Shown here: one piece after another, positions 61,404-64,000 of the stretch | How positions within the stretch are numbered: position 1 is the first letter of the stretch | How the letters are laid out: every line of letters starts with the position of its first letter | Source: Chamaecrista fasciculata | Lineage: Eukaryota > Streptophyta > Magnoliopsida > Fabales > Fabaceae | Assembly: GCA_003254925.1 (NCBI GenBank) | Contig: QANZ01001923.1 | Coordinates: 119,123 to 183,122, forward strand | Length of the DNA stretch: 64,000 nt | Direction of reading: 5' to 3' | Made by a program: the position numbers and the translations under genes | The notes under the pieces: model-generated | Told to the model about the DNA's origin: nothing | The model's input: the letters and a program-made list of their open reading frames with translations, nothing else | Databases searched by the model: none

Positions 61404-63125
61404 GGCTTAAGTGCACTTTTGGTCCCAATACTATGACTAAGGTTTCAATTTGGTCCCATAACTATTTTTGTTGCAGATTTGGTCCCAAACCTTCGCAAAA
61501 AGTTTCACCGTTAGTCCCCTAGTCACTTCCGTCCAATTTCCGCCGTTAATTGTGACGTGGCAGTCTGACTGGGATGCTGACGTGGCAAAATCAAATGAGA
61601 TGGACCTGATTTAATTACACTTTAATACCAAAAGTTTATGATCTTTATCAAAATAGTCCTTAGAACCTCAAAAGACAAATGAGCATCTATGATTTATCAA
61701 AAAATCCCTATATTCAAATACAATTTTCATTTAAGTACACTACAAACAAATCAAAACTCCCAAATTTTTCCAAAATCAAGCCCCACAAACCAAATTTATC
61801 CCATTATTTTCGATTCCTCCTCTTTTTCATCATTTTCATTCATTTTAGTCTCAAATCCTCAAAATAAAATTGTAAAGTGTCCCAAAACTCTTCCAAACAT
61901 TCCAATTTAGTCCTTAAAAATATTAAAAACTCTAAACCCCAAACTCCAAACCCCAAACCCCAAACCCTAAACTCTAAAACCTTAAAAAAAAAGTTTGAGT
62001 TGTACAATTAGGTCCTTGACCCATTCTTATCCCATTATTCACATTTCCCTCTCTTTTTCATCATCTCCATTCATTTTAGTCCCAAATCCTCAAAATCCTA
62101 AAATTCCAACCACTAAACCCTAAACCCCTAAAACTTAATTTTTTTTAATCTTCATCTTCCCAATTTAACATAAATCCCTAATTTCTTTTTAATTCCTAAA
62201 CCAAAAAAAAATTTTAATCTTCATCATCTTCATCTTCATCAATTCATCGTCTATTCTTCCACCATCATCTATTCATTATCTTCATCCATTCATTTCATCT
62301 TCACCGTAAACCCTAAATCTGATGCAATTACAAAATGCAATTCATATCATCAGGATCATTCATTCATTTATTTCATTTCATCTTCATCCTCATCCTACAT
62401 ACCCAGAAAATTTTTCAGATTCATAAAAAATCCTTGAATCATAAACAATTTCGTAAAAAATCCTTCTTTTGCTCAGATTCGTAAAATTGAGATCATCAAG
62501 GGAGCATTTGGTGGGTCTGAACTCGAACGGTGGGTCGGATTTGAAACTGTCGGCGAGAGAAGCGGAAGAAGAAGACGAGGCGAGAGAAGTGGAATCCGAG
62601 GATGAGACTGATGAGGCAGCAGATTCCGTGAAGAAGGTGAAGAATGGGTATGATGATGATGTGGCTGAAATTGGAGATGAAGAATGGGTATGATGATGAT
62701 GAAGAAAAGAGGAAGATGAAGATTGAAGATGATGAATGATGATGATGATGATGAAATCGAAAAGAAGATTTTCGTCAAAATGAGATCTCGCCCAATTTGG
62801 AGAACAGAGATGAAGAATAAAAAAATTTTCGTCAAAATTACAGATTGACCCCAAGAGTTTATAGAGTATATTGTGGATTCAGTCCAGAGAAGTTATGAAA
62901 TGTTACATATTGATCCTAACTTACTCCATCTCATTTGATTTTGCCACGTCAGCATCCCAGTCAGACTGCCACGTCACAATTAACGGTGGAAATTGGACGG
63001 AAGTGACCAGGGGACTAACGGTGAAACTTTTTGCGAAGGTTTGGGACCAAATCTGCAACAAAAATAGTTATGGGACCAAATTGAAACCTTAGTCATAGTA
63101 TTGGGACCAAAAGTGCACTTAAGCC
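61404..63125. mobile_element. 1.7-kb Mutator-like element with long TIRs and perfect 9-bp TSD
   Basis: Starts GGCTTAAGTGCACTTTTGGT and ends with the exact inverse. The terminal repeats are about 200 bp (61404 to about 61605 and about 62920-63125) and nearly identical, which suggests recent movement. TTTATATTA is present at 61395-61403 and 63126-63134. No transposase is present. The interior carries a module shared with the element at 36801 and a GC-richer coding-like stretch at 62469-62693. Confidence 0.92.
62469..62693 (+). pseudogene. Possible captured coding fragment in the 61.4-kb element
   Basis: A 74-residue open frame, acidic in its second half (AREAEEEDEAREVESEDE, then TDEAADSVKKVKNGYDDD). 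Base composition is richer in GC than the surroundings. The minus strand has a longer serine- and histidine-rich frame over the same bases, so the coding strand is uncertain. No family was recognised. The position between long TIRs suggests gene capture. Confidence 0.4.
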
Positions 63126-63469
63126 TTTATATTATTTAACTGACCTTCCCAAACTTGGACTGGGTTAATTTGCTAGGTCAGTTGTATTAATCTGAATAAG
63201 TAAAGTCTCTCAAAGCAGTTAAGACTTCAGAGAGTAGAGAATAACGTCAAGTTTTCATCTAAGACCAACAAATTAACGTCAAGTCTCTCCTACCATCATT
63301 TAGATATCTTTATATACCCAACAAATATGTAAATATTCATTTAAATTTTATAATTATTATAATTTTAAAATAAAAAAGTTATTTTATTATATTTTATAAT
63401 ACAATTTAATCTTATTGTAATTATAATTTTTTAATTTAAAATTTTGAGAAGTTACTTAATTTCATCTAG

Positions 63470-64000
63470 TGTTGTCAGAACCGGGCCGGACCGAATGGTC
63501 CGACCGCAAACCGAATGTGAAAGCGAGTGGGTTCGACCAAAAAAACTAAACTGTCGGTTGGACCGGATTGAACCGGACAAAACCAGCGAACCGGGGTCGA
63601 ACCGCTGGACTGAACCGGCGGTCCAACTATTTTTTTTAGTTTTTTTTTTAAATCTCAATTTTCTTTTTTTTGCTTATGCTCTCTATTCATTTTCTTATTT
63701 GGTCCTCTTCCTCTATTTTGTGTTGAACTTGAAATTTGAGGGTCGAAATGTTAAATTTAATTAACTATTATGAATTTATGACTTATTAGATCTTGTTTAA
63801 GATACATTAAGTCCATTCACTTGCTTGAAAAAATGCATTTAATCTATAATCTTTAGTAGTGGAGAGAAAAATTATATTATTTAGATGAAAAAATGTATTT
63901 AGTAATAAATTAAATGCATCTCTTAAACCACAAACAAAAAATATATAGTATTTATATTTAATATATTAAAAATAATTATTTATTGAGTCATCCGGTCCGA
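63470..64000. mobile_element. hAT-like MITE, cut by the window end
   Basis: AACCGGGCCGGACCGAATGG near the left, GAACCGGCGGTCCAACTA, an AT-rich centre, then ATCCGGTCCGA at the last bases. It is related to 12321-12831. The right end is outside the window. Confidence 0.6.

Overview
The window is nuclear DNA of a eudicot plant. It is AT-rich, the genes have GT-AG introns, there is a plant-type nuclear tRNA-Phe, and the protein genes belong to plant families. The species cannot be named from sequence alone.

Layout: four protein genes and one tRNA gene were assembled from the sequence. (1) Plus strand, 3208-10271: an 8-exon tetraacyldisaccharide 4'-kinase gene (LpxK), the lipid A-type kinase of plant mitochondria. 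(2) Its 3.7-kb second intron contains, on the same strand, a complete intronless PLS/E-type pentatricopeptide repeat gene (4617-6245). (3) Minus strand, 15574-15646: tRNA-Phe(GAA). (4) Plus strand, 22512-33996: a 10-exon molybdenum aldehyde oxidase gene with all expected iron-sulfur, FAD and molybdenum-domain motifs. (5) Minus strand, 40402-56930: a 34-exon MSH5 gene, the meiotic MutS homologue, whose exon lengths sum to a closed 804-residue frame. MSH5 and LpxK are near neighbours in Arabidopsis (AT3G20475 and AT3G20480, from memory). Here about 30 kb containing aldehyde oxidase and many transposons lies between them.

Most of the rest is mobile DNA. For many elements both ends and the target-site duplication (TSD) can be read: Mutator-like elements with 9-10 bp TSDs, hAT-like elements with 8 bp, a PIF/Harbinger-like element with TTA, a solo LTR with 5 bp, and two SINE-type insertions with 16 and 18 bp. 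The elements lie in introns (aldehyde oxidase intron 1 is nearly all transposon) and against promoters: one ends 86 bp before the LpxK start codon, and two are stacked just upstream of the MSH5 TATA box. One Mutator-like element (1843-3121) carries a fragment resembling the plant CAF1 deadenylase, so it is a Pack-MULE.

The genes do not form a pathway. LpxK works in lipid A-like synthesis, the PPR protein in organelle RNA metabolism, aldehyde oxidase in hormone or aldehyde oxidation, and MSH5 in meiotic crossing over. I found no clearly new protein system. The most unusual signals are the gene inside the LpxK intron, the capture and mixing of modules among Mutator-like elements, a perfect E2F palindrome at the MSH5 promoter, and a layered nest of SINE, minisatellite and Mutator-like element at 35.1-38.5 kb.
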